This document shows positions 16,669 through 25,417 of a stretch of DNA of 64,000 nucleotides, piece by piece. Source of the DNA: Micromonospora sediminimaris. Lineage in GTDB: Bacteria > Actinomycetota > Actinomycetes > Mycobacteriales > Micromonosporaceae. The stretch lies in NCBI GenBank assembly GCA_900112325.1, contig FOLJ01000008.1, positions 186,001-250,000 of the forward strand. The letters are read 5' to 3'. The first letter of the stretch is position 1, and each line of letters begins with the position of its first letter. Under the pieces are notes generated by a model that worked only from the letters and a program-made list of their open reading frames with translations, made no database searches and had not been told where the DNA came from. Both the position numbers and the translations under genes were made by a program.

Positions 16669-18365
16669 CGGCCGCCCCCACCGCCGACGGTGGCTACCTC
16701 GGGCGCCGCCCGGGGCCCGGCCGGTCCGGCGGACACCCGGTCCGGCGCCACACCGAGCAGGCGCAGCGCGTCGAGCACGGCACCCGGTTCGATGTCGCTG
16801 AGGCAGGGATGCCCGGGTACCGGACACCGTGCGGCCCGGGTGTCGCGGCAGGCGGCGGTGGCGTCACCGAGGCGTACCGTCGGCACCCGCCACGGCCCCC
16901 ACTGTCCGAAGGGGACGGTGGGGGCGAAGAGGCTGACCACCGGCACGCCGTACGCGGCCGCCAGGTGCGCCGGTCCGGTGTTGCCGACCACCACCGCGCC
17001 GGCCCCGGCCACGATCCCGGCCAACTCGGCCAGGCCGGTGCGGCCACCGAGGTCCCGACCGTGCCGTCCGGCAACCCGCGCGGTGAGGTCCCGCTCGGGT
17101 GGACCGCCGGTGACCACCACCCGGTACCCGGCGGCGCTCAGCGCGTCGGCGATCCGTTCGGCCAACTCGGGCGGGCAGCCCCGGGCCGGCGCCGCCGACC
17201 CGGGATGCAGCACCACGTAACCCGGTTCGCCGGCCTCTGGTCGCGGTGGGACCGGTCGCAGTCGCAGGTGCGGTTCGTCGCCCTCGCCGAGCAGGTAACC
17301 GGCGGCGGCGGCCAGGGAGAGGGCCCGCTCGGCCTCCGGCACGCCGACCGGCACCCGATGCCGCACGTCCAGCAGGCTGCCCGGGTAGTCGTCGCTGATC
17401 GCCGCGATCCGGGCGACCCCGGCCATCCGCAACAGCAGCGCCAAGGGCAACGGCGACTGATGGAACGAGGTGAAGATGACCGCCTCGTCGGCGGCGACCG
17501 CCGCCATCCGGCTGACCAGGGTGGCCATCTCCTGCGGATCCACCGGCGCGGGAGCCGGGTCGATCCAGGGCAACCGGTGCTCGATCACCTCGTCGACGCC
17601 GGGCAGCAGGTCGGCGGCGGCCCGCCCCCGGGGCCCGCAGAGCAGCACCACCCGCTCGGCTCCGGCGGCGACCGCCCGGATGCCCGGTCCGGTCACCAGC
17701 ACGTCCCCCGCCGAGTCCGACCGCACCACCAGCACGGTGCGACCGCCACCGGGGCGTCCCGCGCCGGCTCGCCGGACACCTGTGGCACCGGACCGGTGCT
17801 GCGGGCCCGACGTCGGCTCCGCCGGGCTCAGTGCCGCCTGGCGTCGAAGGATCTCGGTAACGGCCGTGGCCAGGTCGGCGGCCACCCACGGGGCCGCCGC
17901 CACTTCCTCGGTGCGGGTCACCGGCGTCGGGACCAGGATGCCGGCCGCACCGGCGGCCAGGGCCGCCGTCACGTCGCGGCCGATGTCACCGATCAGGGCG
18001 CAGCGGGCAGGTACGGTGCCCAACGCTCGGGCCGCGGCGTGCACCAGGCCCGGTCTCGGCTTGCGACACGCGCAGCCGTCCCCGTCGTCATGGGGACACA
18101 CGTGCCAGGAGTCGAACGGGCCGAGCAGGGCCTCGATCCGGCGGTGCACCCGGTGCAACTCGCCCTCGGTGAACAGCCCCCGAGCCAACCCGGACTGGTT
18201 CGTCACCACGGCGAGCTTCAGTCCGGCCGCCCGCAGCCGGTCCAACGCCGCGCGGGCGCCCGGCATCGGGCGCACCTTGTCCGGATCCGAGTTGTACGGC
18301 ACGTCCTCGACCAGGGTGCCGTCGCGGTCCAGCAGGACCGCGTCGAACAGGACCGGGCGGGACAC
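16665..18365 (-). CDS. Fusion: GmhB-like HAD phosphatase + GT9 glycosyltransferase
   Basis: A two-domain protein of 566 residues. Residues 1-175 are an HAD phosphatase: DRDGT at 13-17, VTNQSG at 54-59, and the zinc site C90-x-H92 ... C98-x-C100 followed by RKPRPG, all diagnostic of heptose-1,7-bisphosphate phosphatase GmhB. A Pro/Gly/Arg-rich linker (about 178-208) joins a GT9 domain (VVRSDSAGDVL, then LHPGSAAPARGCP and VGNTGPAHLAAAYGVPVVSLFAP). It would dephosphorylate the HldE kinase product and transfer heptose. The GTG at 18365 lacks a ribosome site; an in-frame GTG at 18434 is possible. It is the first gene of the operon. Confidence 0.88.
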   Translation of the reverse strand: MSRPVLFDAVLLDRDGTLVEDVPYNSDPDKVRPMPGARAALDRLRAAGLKLAVVTNQSGLARGLFTEGELHRVHRRIEALLGPFDSWHVCPHDDGDGCACRKPRPGLVHAAARALGTVPARCALIGDIGRDVTAALAAGAAGILVPTPVTRTEEVAAAPWVAADLATAVTEILRRQAALSPAEPTSGPQHRSGATGVRRAGAGRPGGGRTVLVVRSDSAGDVLVTGPGIRAVAAGAERVVLLCGPRGRAAADLLPGVDEVIEHRLPWIDPAPAPVDPQEMATLVSRMAAVAADEAVIFTSFHQSPLPLALLLRMAGVARIAAISDDYPGSLLDVRHRVPVGVPEAERALSLAAAAGYLLGEGDEPHLRLRPVPPRPEAGEPGYVVLHPGSAAPARGCPPELAERIADALSAAGYRVVVTGGPPERDLTARVAGRHGRDLGGRTGLAELAGIVAGAGAVVVGNTGPAHLAAAYGVPVVSLFAPTVPFGQWGPWRVPTVRLGDATAACRDTRAARCPVPGHPCLSDIEPGAVLDALRLLGVAPDRVSAGPAGPRAAPEVATVGGGGGR

Positions 18366-18767
18366 GGTCCGGCCGGTTTCGGCCAGCAACCCTGCTGACC
18401 TGCGCTGATCCGGCTCCCCATGGTCCTTTCGCACGGGCGGCGGGTTCCCTGCGCCCCGATGAGTAAACGTCACCCGCGACGCGGCCGAGGACACCGCGCA
18501 CCGGCGGCACCCGCACGGCCGCCCGCGGTTGGCCTTACCCGCGGTCCCCGAGAAGCTAACCCGGCCGCCTCGTTAGCCGAGGCCACGGGCGGGATACCGG
18601 GGGGCGGTGGCGGTGGTGGAGAGCCCTGGACCGGCTCTCCGACATCGCCCGCCGGCAGAAGGAACCGGACTGATCGCGGGGCACGGCGTCGGGGAGCCAT
18701 TTCACCCCGGAAGGGACAAGTGGCTACGCTCACGGGTGACCCTGTCCGCAGACCGAGGATGTCCCCC
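18366..18767. other. Divergent intergenic region (heptose operon / ppm)
   Basis: About 400 bases with no convincing gene. It must hold promoters for both directions. For the rightward gene, TACGCT (18725-18730) is a reasonable -10, giving a leader of about 30 bases with a GAGG ribosome site. A small hairpin, GCCTCG-TTAGC-CGAGGC, lies near 18567-18583. No clear promoter could be assigned to the leftward operon. Confidence 0.5.
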
Positions 18768-19535
18768 ATGATCGAACCCGTCCAGTTGCCCTCGCCGTGG
18801 CGGGACGTGCGCCTGACCGTCGTGGTCCCGACCTACAACGAGGCCGGCAACCTGCCGGTGCTGGTCGAGCGTCTCCTCACGCTGCCACTGCCCGGCCTGA
18901 AGGTGCTGGTCGCCGACGACAACTCCCCCGACGGCACCGGTGAGGTCGCGGACAAGCTCGCCATAGAGCATCCGGAACGCGTGCAGGTCGTGCACCGGCC
19001 GGGCAAGGAGGGTCTGGGCCGGGCGTACGTGGACGGGATCGGCCGGGCCCTCGACGGCGGCGCCGAGTACGTGGCCCAGATGGACGCCGACCTGTCCCAC
19101 CCGCCGGAGGCGTTGCCGGGGATGCTCGGCGCACTGCTGTCCACTCAGGCCGGTGTGGTCATCGGGTCACGTTACGTGCCCGGCGGCGAGCTGGACGAGA
19201 ACTGGCCGCTGTACCGGCGGGCACTCAGTGGCTGGGCGAACCTGTACGTGCACACGCTGCTGCGGGTGCGGATCCGCGACCTCACCGCCGGTTTCAAGAT
19301 CTGGCGGGCCGACGCGCTGCGCGACATCGGGCTGGAGCGGGTGCAGTCCAACGGCTACAGCTTCCAGGTCGAGATGCACTACCTGGCCACCAAGCTGGGG
19401 CACACCATCCTGGAGGTGCCGATCCGGTTCGAGGAGCGACGCGACGGCGCCTCGAAGATGACCACCGCCACCAAGATCGAAAGCGCGCTGATGCCGTTCA
19501 AGCTCCGTACCCGGCACCGCAACATCGAGCCCTGA
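18768..19535 (+). CDS. Polyprenol monophosphomannose synthase (Ppm1/DPM1-like)
   Basis: A 255-residue GT2 enzyme that moves mannose from GDP-mannose to polyprenyl phosphate at the cytoplasmic face. The polyprenyl-mannose then feeds protein O-mannosylation and lipoglycan synthesis. Motifs: VVVPTYNEAGNLP at 18-30, ADDNSPDGTGE at 49-59 and AQMDADLSHPPE near 102-113 (catalytic DAD), then FKIWRADAL. It ends in a basic segment and has no C-terminal GtrA/acyltransferase domain. The ATG at 18768 has GAGG 9 bases upstream; the ATG at 18759 is too close to it. The neighbouring heptose glycosyltransferases suggest a shared envelope-glycan context. Confidence 0.92.
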   Translation: MIEPVQLPSPWRDVRLTVVVPTYNEAGNLPVLVERLLTLPLPGLKVLVADDNSPDGTGEVADKLAIEHPERVQVVHRPGKEGLGRAYVDGIGRALDGGAEYVAQMDADLSHPPEALPGMLGALLSTQAGVVIGSRYVPGGELDENWPLYRRALSGWANLYVHTLLRVRIRDLTAGFKIWRADALRDIGLERVQSNGYSFQVEMHYLATKLGHTILEVPIRFEERRDGASKMTTATKIESALMPFKLRTRHRNIEP

Positions 19536-19551
19536 CCTGTCGGTTCGGCGG

Positions 19552-21165
19552 TCACGCGTAGACGGCCCGGTGCGCGGTGGCGATCGCCCGTTGGTACCAC
19601 CCACCGGTGAGCGCCCGGTCGCGAGCCAGGGCGGCCCGGGCGGCGTTCGCGCCGGGCGCGCCGTGCACCCCGCCGCCGGGGTGTGCCGACGAACTGGCCA
19701 GGAATAGCCGGTCCACCGGAGTGTCGGCGCGGCCGAGTCCGGGTACCGGCCGCAGGAACAGTTGCTGGTACGGGGCGGCGGTGCCGCCGCCCAGCGCGCC
19801 GCCGACCATGCTCGGGTTGGCCTCCTCCAGCTTGGCCGGGCCGGCCACGTGCCGGCCCACCACCAGGCTGCGGAAGCCGGGGGCGGCGGCTTCCAGCACC
19901 GTCTCCATCCGCTCGACGTGCGCGACGATGTCGTCGGCCCGCCAGTGCCGACGGAACGGCAGGTGGGTGTACGACCAGAGCGACTCGGTGCCCGGCGGCG
20001 AGTGACTCGGATCCGCCACCGACATCTGCCCCACCAGCAGGAACGGATCCGGTGGCAGCTCGCCCCGGGCCAGCGTCGCGGCATAGCCGGTCAGCCCGTT
20101 GAGATCCGCACCCAGGTGCACGGTGCCGACGGTGGACAGGCGGCGGTTCGTCCAGGGCATCGAGGCGGACAGCGCCCAGTCCACCTTCAGCGTGGACCCG
20201 TCCCAGCGGAAGTGTTCCAGGTCGGCCACCAGCCGCGGGGGCAGCACGGCGGGGCCGACCAGATCCAGGTACAGCGCGGGCGCGGGCACGTCGGCGAGCA
20301 CCGCTCGACGGGCCCGCCAGTTGGTGCCGCCGACGGTGCGTACGCCCATCGCCCGACCCCGGGCGACCAGGATCCGGTCCACCCGGGCACCGTAGAGAAT
20401 CCGGCCACCTCGCTCGGTCAACCGGGCCACAAGCGCGTCGGTGATCTTCTGCGCGCCGCCTTCCGGGACCGGCCAGCCGACCTGCTGGCCGAGCATGGCG
20501 AGCAGCCAGCCGTAGACGCCGGAGCCGGCCTCCTCGGTGGACAGGTCGGTGTGCAGGGCGCAACCGGCCAGCAATGCCGGCCCGCCGGCACCGCTGAAGA
20601 GTTCCGCACCGAGCCGGCTCGCCGGCAGCACCAGGCGCCGGGCCAGCCGCAGCGAGCCGCTGATCCGCAGCCGGCGCAGCAGGTCGAGGCCGCCGCGTAC
20701 CGGCGGGAACGGAGTGGTGATCAGCTCGATCATCGGGTCGGCGACCTGCTGCCACTGCTCGTACGCGCTCAGCCAACGCTCGCCGTCACCGGGAGCGAAG
20801 GTCTCCAGTGACGCCGCCGTGACGCCGGGGTCGCGGTTGAGCACGGCGGCCCGGTCGTCGGGAAACAGGTGGGCCAGCACGTCGGGGGCGTGCCGCCAGG
20901 CGAGCCCGTACCGGGTCAGGTCGAGCCCGCGCAGCACCGGCGAGGCGTAACCGAGCGGGTAGAAAGAGCTGAACAGGTCGCTCAGGTAGCCGGGCGCGGT
21001 CACCTCGGCGGAGCGGACCGCTCCACCGGGCACCCCGGTGGCCTCCAGCACCAGCACGTCCCAACCCGCGTCAGCCAACAGGTTGGCGGCGACCAGGCCG
21101 TTGTGTCCGGCACCGACGACGACAGCGTCGGCCCGCTCGGCACCGAGGGAACCCGACGACATCAT
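19552..21165 (-). CDS. FAD-dependent oxidoreductase, phytoene-desaturase/PyrOXD2-like
   Basis: A 537-residue flavoprotein of the phytoene-desaturase superfamily. The N-terminal dinucleotide fold is VVVGAGHNGLVAANLLA followed by an acidic strand end (VLVLEA) and GGAVRS. A C-terminal FAD segment ends LFLASSSAHPGGGVHGAPG-x-NAARAAL, the usual signature of the PyrOXD2-like and carotenoid branch. No carotenoid genes flank it, so substrate and pathway are open. It is convergent with ppm (16-base gap) and divergent from the aldehyde dehydrogenase. The start is the first ATG of an ATG-ATG pair. Confidence 0.85.
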   Translation of the reverse strand: MMSSGSLGAERADAVVVGAGHNGLVAANLLADAGWDVLVLEATGVPGGAVRSAEVTAPGYLSDLFSSFYPLGYASPVLRGLDLTRYGLAWRHAPDVLAHLFPDDRAAVLNRDPGVTAASLETFAPGDGERWLSAYEQWQQVADPMIELITTPFPPVRGGLDLLRRLRISGSLRLARRLVLPASRLGAELFSGAGGPALLAGCALHTDLSTEEAGSGVYGWLLAMLGQQVGWPVPEGGAQKITDALVARLTERGGRILYGARVDRILVARGRAMGVRTVGGTNWRARRAVLADVPAPALYLDLVGPAVLPPRLVADLEHFRWDGSTLKVDWALSASMPWTNRRLSTVGTVHLGADLNGLTGYAATLARGELPPDPFLLVGQMSVADPSHSPPGTESLWSYTHLPFRRHWRADDIVAHVERMETVLEAAAPGFRSLVVGRHVAGPAKLEEANPSMVGGALGGGTAAPYQQLFLRPVPGLGRADTPVDRLFLASSSAHPGGGVHGAPGANAARAALARDRALTGGWYQRAIATAHRAVYA

Positions 21166-21234
21166 CCGAGGACGCTACCCCGAGTCGTTGCGGCGAAACG
21201 TTTGCCGGGGCCGGGCCCGGGCATGCAGCGCGCC

Positions 21235-22668
21235 ATGTACACGGTCACGCAGCTCATCGGTGGGGTCTGGGGTGCCGGCGGGGAGGCCGGCGAGTTGACG
21301 GTGCACGATCCGGCCGACGGCCGGCCGGTGACCAGCGCCCCGGTCGCCACGACCGACGAGGTCGACAAAGCGGTGGCGGCGGCGCGCGGAGTGGCGTCCG
21401 AGTGGGCGGCGACGGCCCCGTCGGAGCGGGCCGCGGCACTGCACCGGATCGCCGACGCGGTCGCCGACGTCGCCGACGAGCTGGCGCAGGCGACCACCGC
21501 GGAGATGGGCAAGCCGCTCGCCGACGCCCGGGGCGGCGTCGACGCGGGCATCGCCACCCTGCGGCAGTACGCGGAACTCGCGCCCGCCCGGGGCGGCCGT
21601 ACCCTGCACGGCGATCCCGCCGCGATCGATTTCATGACGCCGCAGCCGCGTGGCGTGGTGGCTGCCATCACGCCGTGGAACGACCCGGTCGCCGTGTCGT
21701 GCGGGCTGCTCGGCGCGGCTCTGGTCACCGGAAACGTGGTGCTGCACAAGCCCAGCGAGCGCACCCCGGCGACCGGGTGGCTGCTGGCCCGCGCCTTCGA
21801 CACCGCCCTGCCGGCGGGGGTGCTGTCGCTGCTCAGCGGGGGTCCGACGACCGGCGCGGCGTTGGCCGCCGCCGAGGTGGACATGGTGGCCCACGTGGGG
21901 TCCAGCGCCACCGGCCGGGCGATCGCCGAAGCCGCGGCCAGCACCGGTGCCAAGGTGCTGCTGGAGAACGGGGGCAGCGACCCACTGATCGTCGACGCCG
22001 ACGTCGACCCGAACTGGGCCGCCGGGGAGGCCGCCCTGGGCGCCTTCGCCAACGCGGGCCAGATCTGCGTCGCGGTGGAACGGATCTACGCCCACCGCGA
22101 CGTGGCCGAGGACTTCGTGGCCGCGCTGGTCGAGCGGGCCGCCGCACTGCGCGTCGGACCGGGGCGGGATCCGGACACCCAGCTCGGTCCACTGGTCGAC
22201 CGCCGCCATCGCGATCAGGTCCACGGGCAGGTGATCGCGGCGGTGGCCGACGGCGCCCGGCTGCGTATCGGCGGCACCCTGCCGGAGGGGCCGGGCGCCT
22301 TCTATCCGGCCACCGTGGTCGACCGCTGCCGGCACGACCTGGCGTTGATCCGGGAGGAGACGTTCGGCCCGGTCGCCGCCGTGGTGGTGGTCGACTCGTT
22401 CTCCGAGGCGCTGCGGTGCGCGGCCGACTCACCGTACGGGCTGGCGGCGACCGTGCTGACCGGGTCGATGAGCCACGCCCAGCGGGCCTGGCGGGAGCTT
22501 CCGGTGGGCACCGTGAAGGTGAACGCGGTCTTCGGCGGCGCGCCGGCCGGTGCCGCGCACCCGCGCCGGGGCAGCGGTCAGGGCTTCGGCTACGGGCCGG
22601 AACTGCTCGACGAGTTCACCGCCACCAAGGCGGTACACATCCAGGCCCCCGGCGGCGGCCACTGGTGA
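21235..22668 (+). CDS. NAD(P)-dependent aldehyde dehydrogenase
   Basis: A 477-residue ALDH-superfamily enzyme. The cofactor domain has TPWNDPVAVSCG and KPSERTPATG; the catalytic Cys is near 278 in GQICVAVER. The general-base region reads LLENGGSDPL rather than the common LELGGK, still keeping the Glu. The C-terminus has EETFGPVAAV and YGLAATVLTGS. The substrate aldehyde is not predictable. The ATG at 21235 (MYTVTQ) is preferred, but an upstream in-frame ATG at 21223 cannot be excluded; neither has a strong ribosome site. It is divergent from the FAD oxidoreductase. Confidence 0.9.
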   Translation: MYTVTQLIGGVWGAGGEAGELTVHDPADGRPVTSAPVATTDEVDKAVAAARGVASEWAATAPSERAAALHRIADAVADVADELAQATTAEMGKPLADARGGVDAGIATLRQYAELAPARGGRTLHGDPAAIDFMTPQPRGVVAAITPWNDPVAVSCGLLGAALVTGNVVLHKPSERTPATGWLLARAFDTALPAGVLSLLSGGPTTGAALAAAEVDMVAHVGSSATGRAIAEAAASTGAKVLLENGGSDPLIVDADVDPNWAAGEAALGAFANAGQICVAVERIYAHRDVAEDFVAALVERAAALRVGPGRDPDTQLGPLVDRRHRDQVHGQVIAAVADGARLRIGGTLPEGPGAFYPATVVDRCRHDLALIREETFGPVAAVVVVDSFSEALRCAADSPYGLAATVLTGSMSHAQRAWRELPVGTVKVNAVFGGAPAGAAHPRRGSGQGFGYGPELLDEFTATKAVHIQAPGGGHW

Positions 22669-22692
22669 ACCGGCGCACCGGACGGGCGTGCC

Positions 22693-22756
22693 GCAGGGCC
22701 CGGTCCGACGCGTACGCCGGCCGGGCCCTGCCGACGAACGGCGGGCTCAGCCCGCC
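22693..22756. terminator. Two hairpins after aldehyde dehydrogenase
   Basis: GCAGGGCCCGG (22693-22703) pairs perfectly with CCGGGCCCTGC (22721-22731). A second hairpin, GGCGGGCT-C-AGCCCGCC, follows at about 22740-22756. They sit between convergent genes and probably stop transcription in both directions. Confidence 0.65.
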
Positions 22757-22785
22757 GCGGCCGTCGCGGGTCGGCGAACGTCGGT

Positions 22786-23187
22786 TCAGCCGCCGCGGGC
22801 CTTGCGGGTCTGGCGATCGTTGGCCTTCTGAATGGCCTTGACCAGTTCCGGCTTGGTCATGCTCGACCGTCCCGGCACGTCCAGTTCGCGAGCCACCCCC
22901 ATGAGGTGTTCCTTGGAGGCGTTCGCGTCCACCCCACCGGCGGTCGGCGCCCGCCGGGTCGGGCCACCGCCGGCGGCCTGCTGGTCGCTGGGGCCCTTGC
23001 GGCCCTTCGGCTCCCAGTGGTCGCCGACCTTCTCGAACTCGTGCTTGACGGCGGCGAACGCGGTGCGGTGCGCCCGCTCGCCCTCGCCGTAGGTCTCGAC
23101 CGCGGAATCGTGTGTCTTCTCCCAGGTACGCTGGGCCTTCTCCGGGGAGCGCCGCAGCGTGCTGGGCAGTACCTCGCGCCCGGGCAT
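22786..23187 (-). CDS. ChaB-family protein with C-terminal Rho-N-like helix
   Basis: A basic 133-residue protein. The N-terminal ChaB domain (about 1-60) shows the family pattern VLPSTLRRSPEKAQRTWEKT followed by AVETYGEGERAHRTAFAAVKHEFEK. A Lys/Gly/Pro-rich linker leads to a C-terminal SAP/Rho-N-like helical segment (about 90-125; KEHLMGVARELDVPGRSSM then TKPELVKAI), often found in nucleic-acid binding proteins. ChaB is classed as a cation-transport regulator, but actinobacterial versions are poorly understood. The ATG at 23187 has a GAGGAGG ribosome site. It is divergent from the BrkB-like gene. Confidence 0.88.
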   Translation of the reverse strand: MPGREVLPSTLRRSPEKAQRTWEKTHDSAVETYGEGERAHRTAFAAVKHEFEKVGDHWEPKGRKGPSDQQAAGGGPTRRAPTAGGVDANASKEHLMGVARELDVPGRSSMTKPELVKAIQKANDRQTRKARGG

Positions 23188-23327
23188 CTCGAACCTCCTC
23201 CGTGTGCGAGCGATTCGGATTGGCGTACCCCGGCGACGTCGCGGCAAACGTCGGCGGCGTTTGCCGCCGGAGCGGGCCGGGTACCGGCCGGACCAGCCAC
23301 GGTGCCCACAGTGCCCAGGGAGCGGTC

Positions 23328-24305
23328 ATGACGACGACGAACCCCGACGCCCCGTCGACCGATCCGCCGGTGCCACGGCTACCGGGGATCCGCCAGCTCC
23401 GCTGGCAGACCTGGCGTGGCGTGCTGGTCCGGGCCGGACGCAACTACCTACGGGACAACTGCACGGACTGGGCCGCCGCGCTCACCTACTACGGGGTGCT
23501 GGCGCTGTTCCCCTCCACCGTCGTGGTGGTGGCCCTGGTCGGTCTGGTCTCCGACGGGGAGCGCACCGTCGACACCGTGCTCGACCTGGCCCGCGACGTG
23601 GGCGCCGGCTCGGTGGTGGCGAACGAGAGCTTCGTCGGCGTGGTCCGCGAGGTGGTGGACCAGAACAGCTCCGCCGGGGTGTTGCTCAGCTTCGGTCTGC
23701 TCGGTGCGCTCTGGTCGGCCTCGAACTTCATCGCCTCGTTCACCCGGGCCTCGAACGCCATCTACGGCGTCGTCGAGGGGCGGCCGGTGTGGAAGTTGCG
23801 CCCGTTGCAGATCGGACTGGCTGCCCTGTCGCTGGTGCTGCTCGCCATCGTGGCCGCCGGTCTGATCGTCAGCGGCCCGGTCGCCGACGCGATCGGTGAC
23901 CTGGTGGGGGCCGGCGGCGCGGCCCGCACCGCGTGGGCGGTGGCCAAGTGGCCGGCGCTCGCGTTGATCGCGATGCTGTTGATGTCCCTGCTGTTCTGGG
24001 TCGCGCCGAACGTGCGTCAGCCACGTTTCCGCTGGCTCACCCTGGGCGGAACGGTGGCCCTGAGCACCTGGGCGCTCGGCTCCTTCGGCTTCGGGTTGTA
24101 CGTGGCGAACTTCAACTCGTACGACACGACGTACGGCAGCCTCGGGGCGGTGATCGCGTTCCTGGTCTGGCTCTACCTGTCCAATTCCGCGCTGATGCTC
24201 GGCGTACAGATCAACGCCGAACTCCAGCGGGGACGGCGGCTCCAGTCGGGCCGGGAGGACGCGGAGGAGTCGGCGTTGCCACCACGGTCGCCGGCCGGTG
24301 CGTGA
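23328..24305 (+). CDS. YihY/BrkB-family inner-membrane protein
   Basis: A 325-residue polytopic membrane protein with a cytoplasmic N-terminus (about 1-40) and six helices. Family motifs include AALTYYGVLALFPS near residue 50, FIASFTRASNAIYGVVEGRPVW in the loop after helix 3, and YGSLGAVIAFLVWLYLSNSALMLG near the C-terminus. The family was once annotated as ribonuclease BN; its transport role is unresolved. A CAGGGAGCGG ribosome site precedes the ATG. The C-terminal tail is acidic and probably cytoplasmic. Confidence 0.92.
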   Translation: MTTTNPDAPSTDPPVPRLPGIRQLRWQTWRGVLVRAGRNYLRDNCTDWAAALTYYGVLALFPSTVVVVALVGLVSDGERTVDTVLDLARDVGAGSVVANESFVGVVREVVDQNSSAGVLLSFGLLGALWSASNFIASFTRASNAIYGVVEGRPVWKLRPLQIGLAALSLVLLAIVAAGLIVSGPVADAIGDLVGAGGAARTAWAVAKWPALALIAMLLMSLLFWVAPNVRQPRFRWLTLGGTVALSTWALGSFGFGLYVANFNSYDTTYGSLGAVIAFLVWLYLSNSALMLGVQINAELQRGRRLQSGREDAEESALPPRSPAGA

Positions 24306-24350
24306 CCGCTTACCGGTTTACCACCCGTCCCCTCGGGTAGCGCAGAAGAC

Positions 24351-24767
24351 ATGGATCGCGGCAGCAGCAAGCACTCACCGAGGGTCGACGAGCAGATGAG
24401 CCAGGAGGTCAGCGGCCTCGTGCAGGGGCCGGGGACCGGCGGCTCGCGGGTCGACGAGTTCCGCGTCCCGGAGCCCGCGGGAGAGGACCAGCCGGAGCCG
24501 ACCACGGCACCGGCCGGCGACCTGCGCAGCGGCGCTCCCCAGGGCATGACCTCCGAGGACGTCGAGGCCCGCAGCCGGTTGGGGCGGTTCATCACGATGA
24601 CCGCGCTGCCCGGGGACCGGGCCGCACTGCTCGCCAACGCACGGGCGAACGAGGCCCCCGACGACGTACTGGCCGCGTTGGAGCGCCTGCCCGAGAGCAC
24701 CCGGTACCAGACGGTGTCCGAGGTGTGGGCGGCGCTCGGCCACACCAACGAGACGACGCGCTGGTAG
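24351..24767 (+). CDS. DUF2795 domain protein
   Basis: A 138-residue hydrophilic protein. The first half is low-complexity, acidic and Pro-rich with a SPRVDEQMSQEV start. The second half holds the DUF2795-like core: LGRFITMTALPGDRAALLANARAN, then APDDVLAALERLPESTRYQTVSEVWAALG. DUF2795 proteins are abundant in actinobacteria and of unknown function. It follows the BrkB gene by 45 bases and precedes the SRPBCC gene by 48, so these may form one stress-type transcript. Confidence 0.85.
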   Translation: MDRGSSKHSPRVDEQMSQEVSGLVQGPGTGGSRVDEFRVPEPAGEDQPEPTTAPAGDLRSGAPQGMTSEDVEARSRLGRFITMTALPGDRAALLANARANEAPDDVLAALERLPESTRYQTVSEVWAALGHTNETTRW

Positions 24768-24815
24768 GTGGACCGACCGGTCCGCAAGCCTCACCAAGTG
24801 CAGGGAAGGATGCTG

Positions 24816-25277
24816 ATGAGTGGCGTAACGGAGCATGTCGATGTGGCCGTCCCGGTTCGGACGGCGTACGACCAGTGGACCCAGTTCGAGGAGTTTCCGC
24901 AGTTCATGGAGGGCGTGCAGGAGATCCGCCAGCTCTCCGACACGATGACCCACTGGACCGTCGAGATCGCCGGAGTGAAGCGGGAGTTCGACGCTGAAAT
25001 CACCGAGCAGCTGCCCGACGAGCGGGTGGCGTGGCGGTCGACCGGCGGCACCCAGCATGCCGGGGTGGTCACCTTCCACCGGCTGGACGAGAACAGCAGC
25101 CGGGTCAGCCTCCAGTTGGAGTTCGATCCGCACGGTGTCATCGAACAGGCCGGCGACAAGCTCGGCGTGGTCGACCGCCGGGCAAAGGGTGACCTGCAAC
25201 GGTTCAAGACGTTCATCGAGCGGCGCGGTCAGGAGACCGGTGCGTGGCGTGGGCAGGTCGAACGTCCGCAGCCCTGA
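24816..25277 (+). CDS. SRPBCC (polyketide cyclase/dehydrase-like) protein
   Basis: A 153-residue START/Bet v1-like protein with the usual opening VTEHVDVAVPVRTAYDQWTQFEEFPQFM, a middle strand with RVAWRSTGG and a C-terminal helix (KGDLQRFKTFIERRGQET). Relatives in actinobacteria bind hydrophobic ligands or are stress-associated; no enzyme activity can be assigned. The ATG at 24816 is chosen because the GGAAGG ribosome site lies 6 bases upstream; an in-frame ATG at 24810 abuts that site. A strong terminator follows. Confidence 0.88.
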   Translation: MSGVTEHVDVAVPVRTAYDQWTQFEEFPQFMEGVQEIRQLSDTMTHWTVEIAGVKREFDAEITEQLPDERVAWRSTGGTQHAGVVTFHRLDENSSRVSLQLEFDPHGVIEQAGDKLGVVDRRAKGDLQRFKTFIERRGQETGAWRGQVERPQP

Positions 25278-25293
25278 TTCCGCCATTAGACCT

Positions 25294-25327
25294 TCGACGG
25301 CCGCCGGGTACCTCCGGCGGCCGTCGA
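25294..25327 (+). terminator. Hairpin terminator after SRPBCC gene
   Basis: TCGACGGCCGCCGG (25294-25307) pairs perfectly with CCGGCGGCCGTCGA (25314-25327) around a 6-base loop, 16 bases after the stop codon. Confidence 0.8.
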
Positions 25328-25417
25328 CGTGTGCACCGGATGCTTCCCTGGCTGCCGGACGACCACGCCGCGTCGGACGCGCCGTTTGCGACGACGGGGC
25401 GGGGGTACCGCGATGGC

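Noticed and set aside
22786..22800. Treating the ChaB gene as translated from its longer upstream frame (23247)
   Set aside because: The ATG at 23187 carries a GAGGAGG ribosome site and begins the family domain; the upstream extension is Arg/Pro-rich.
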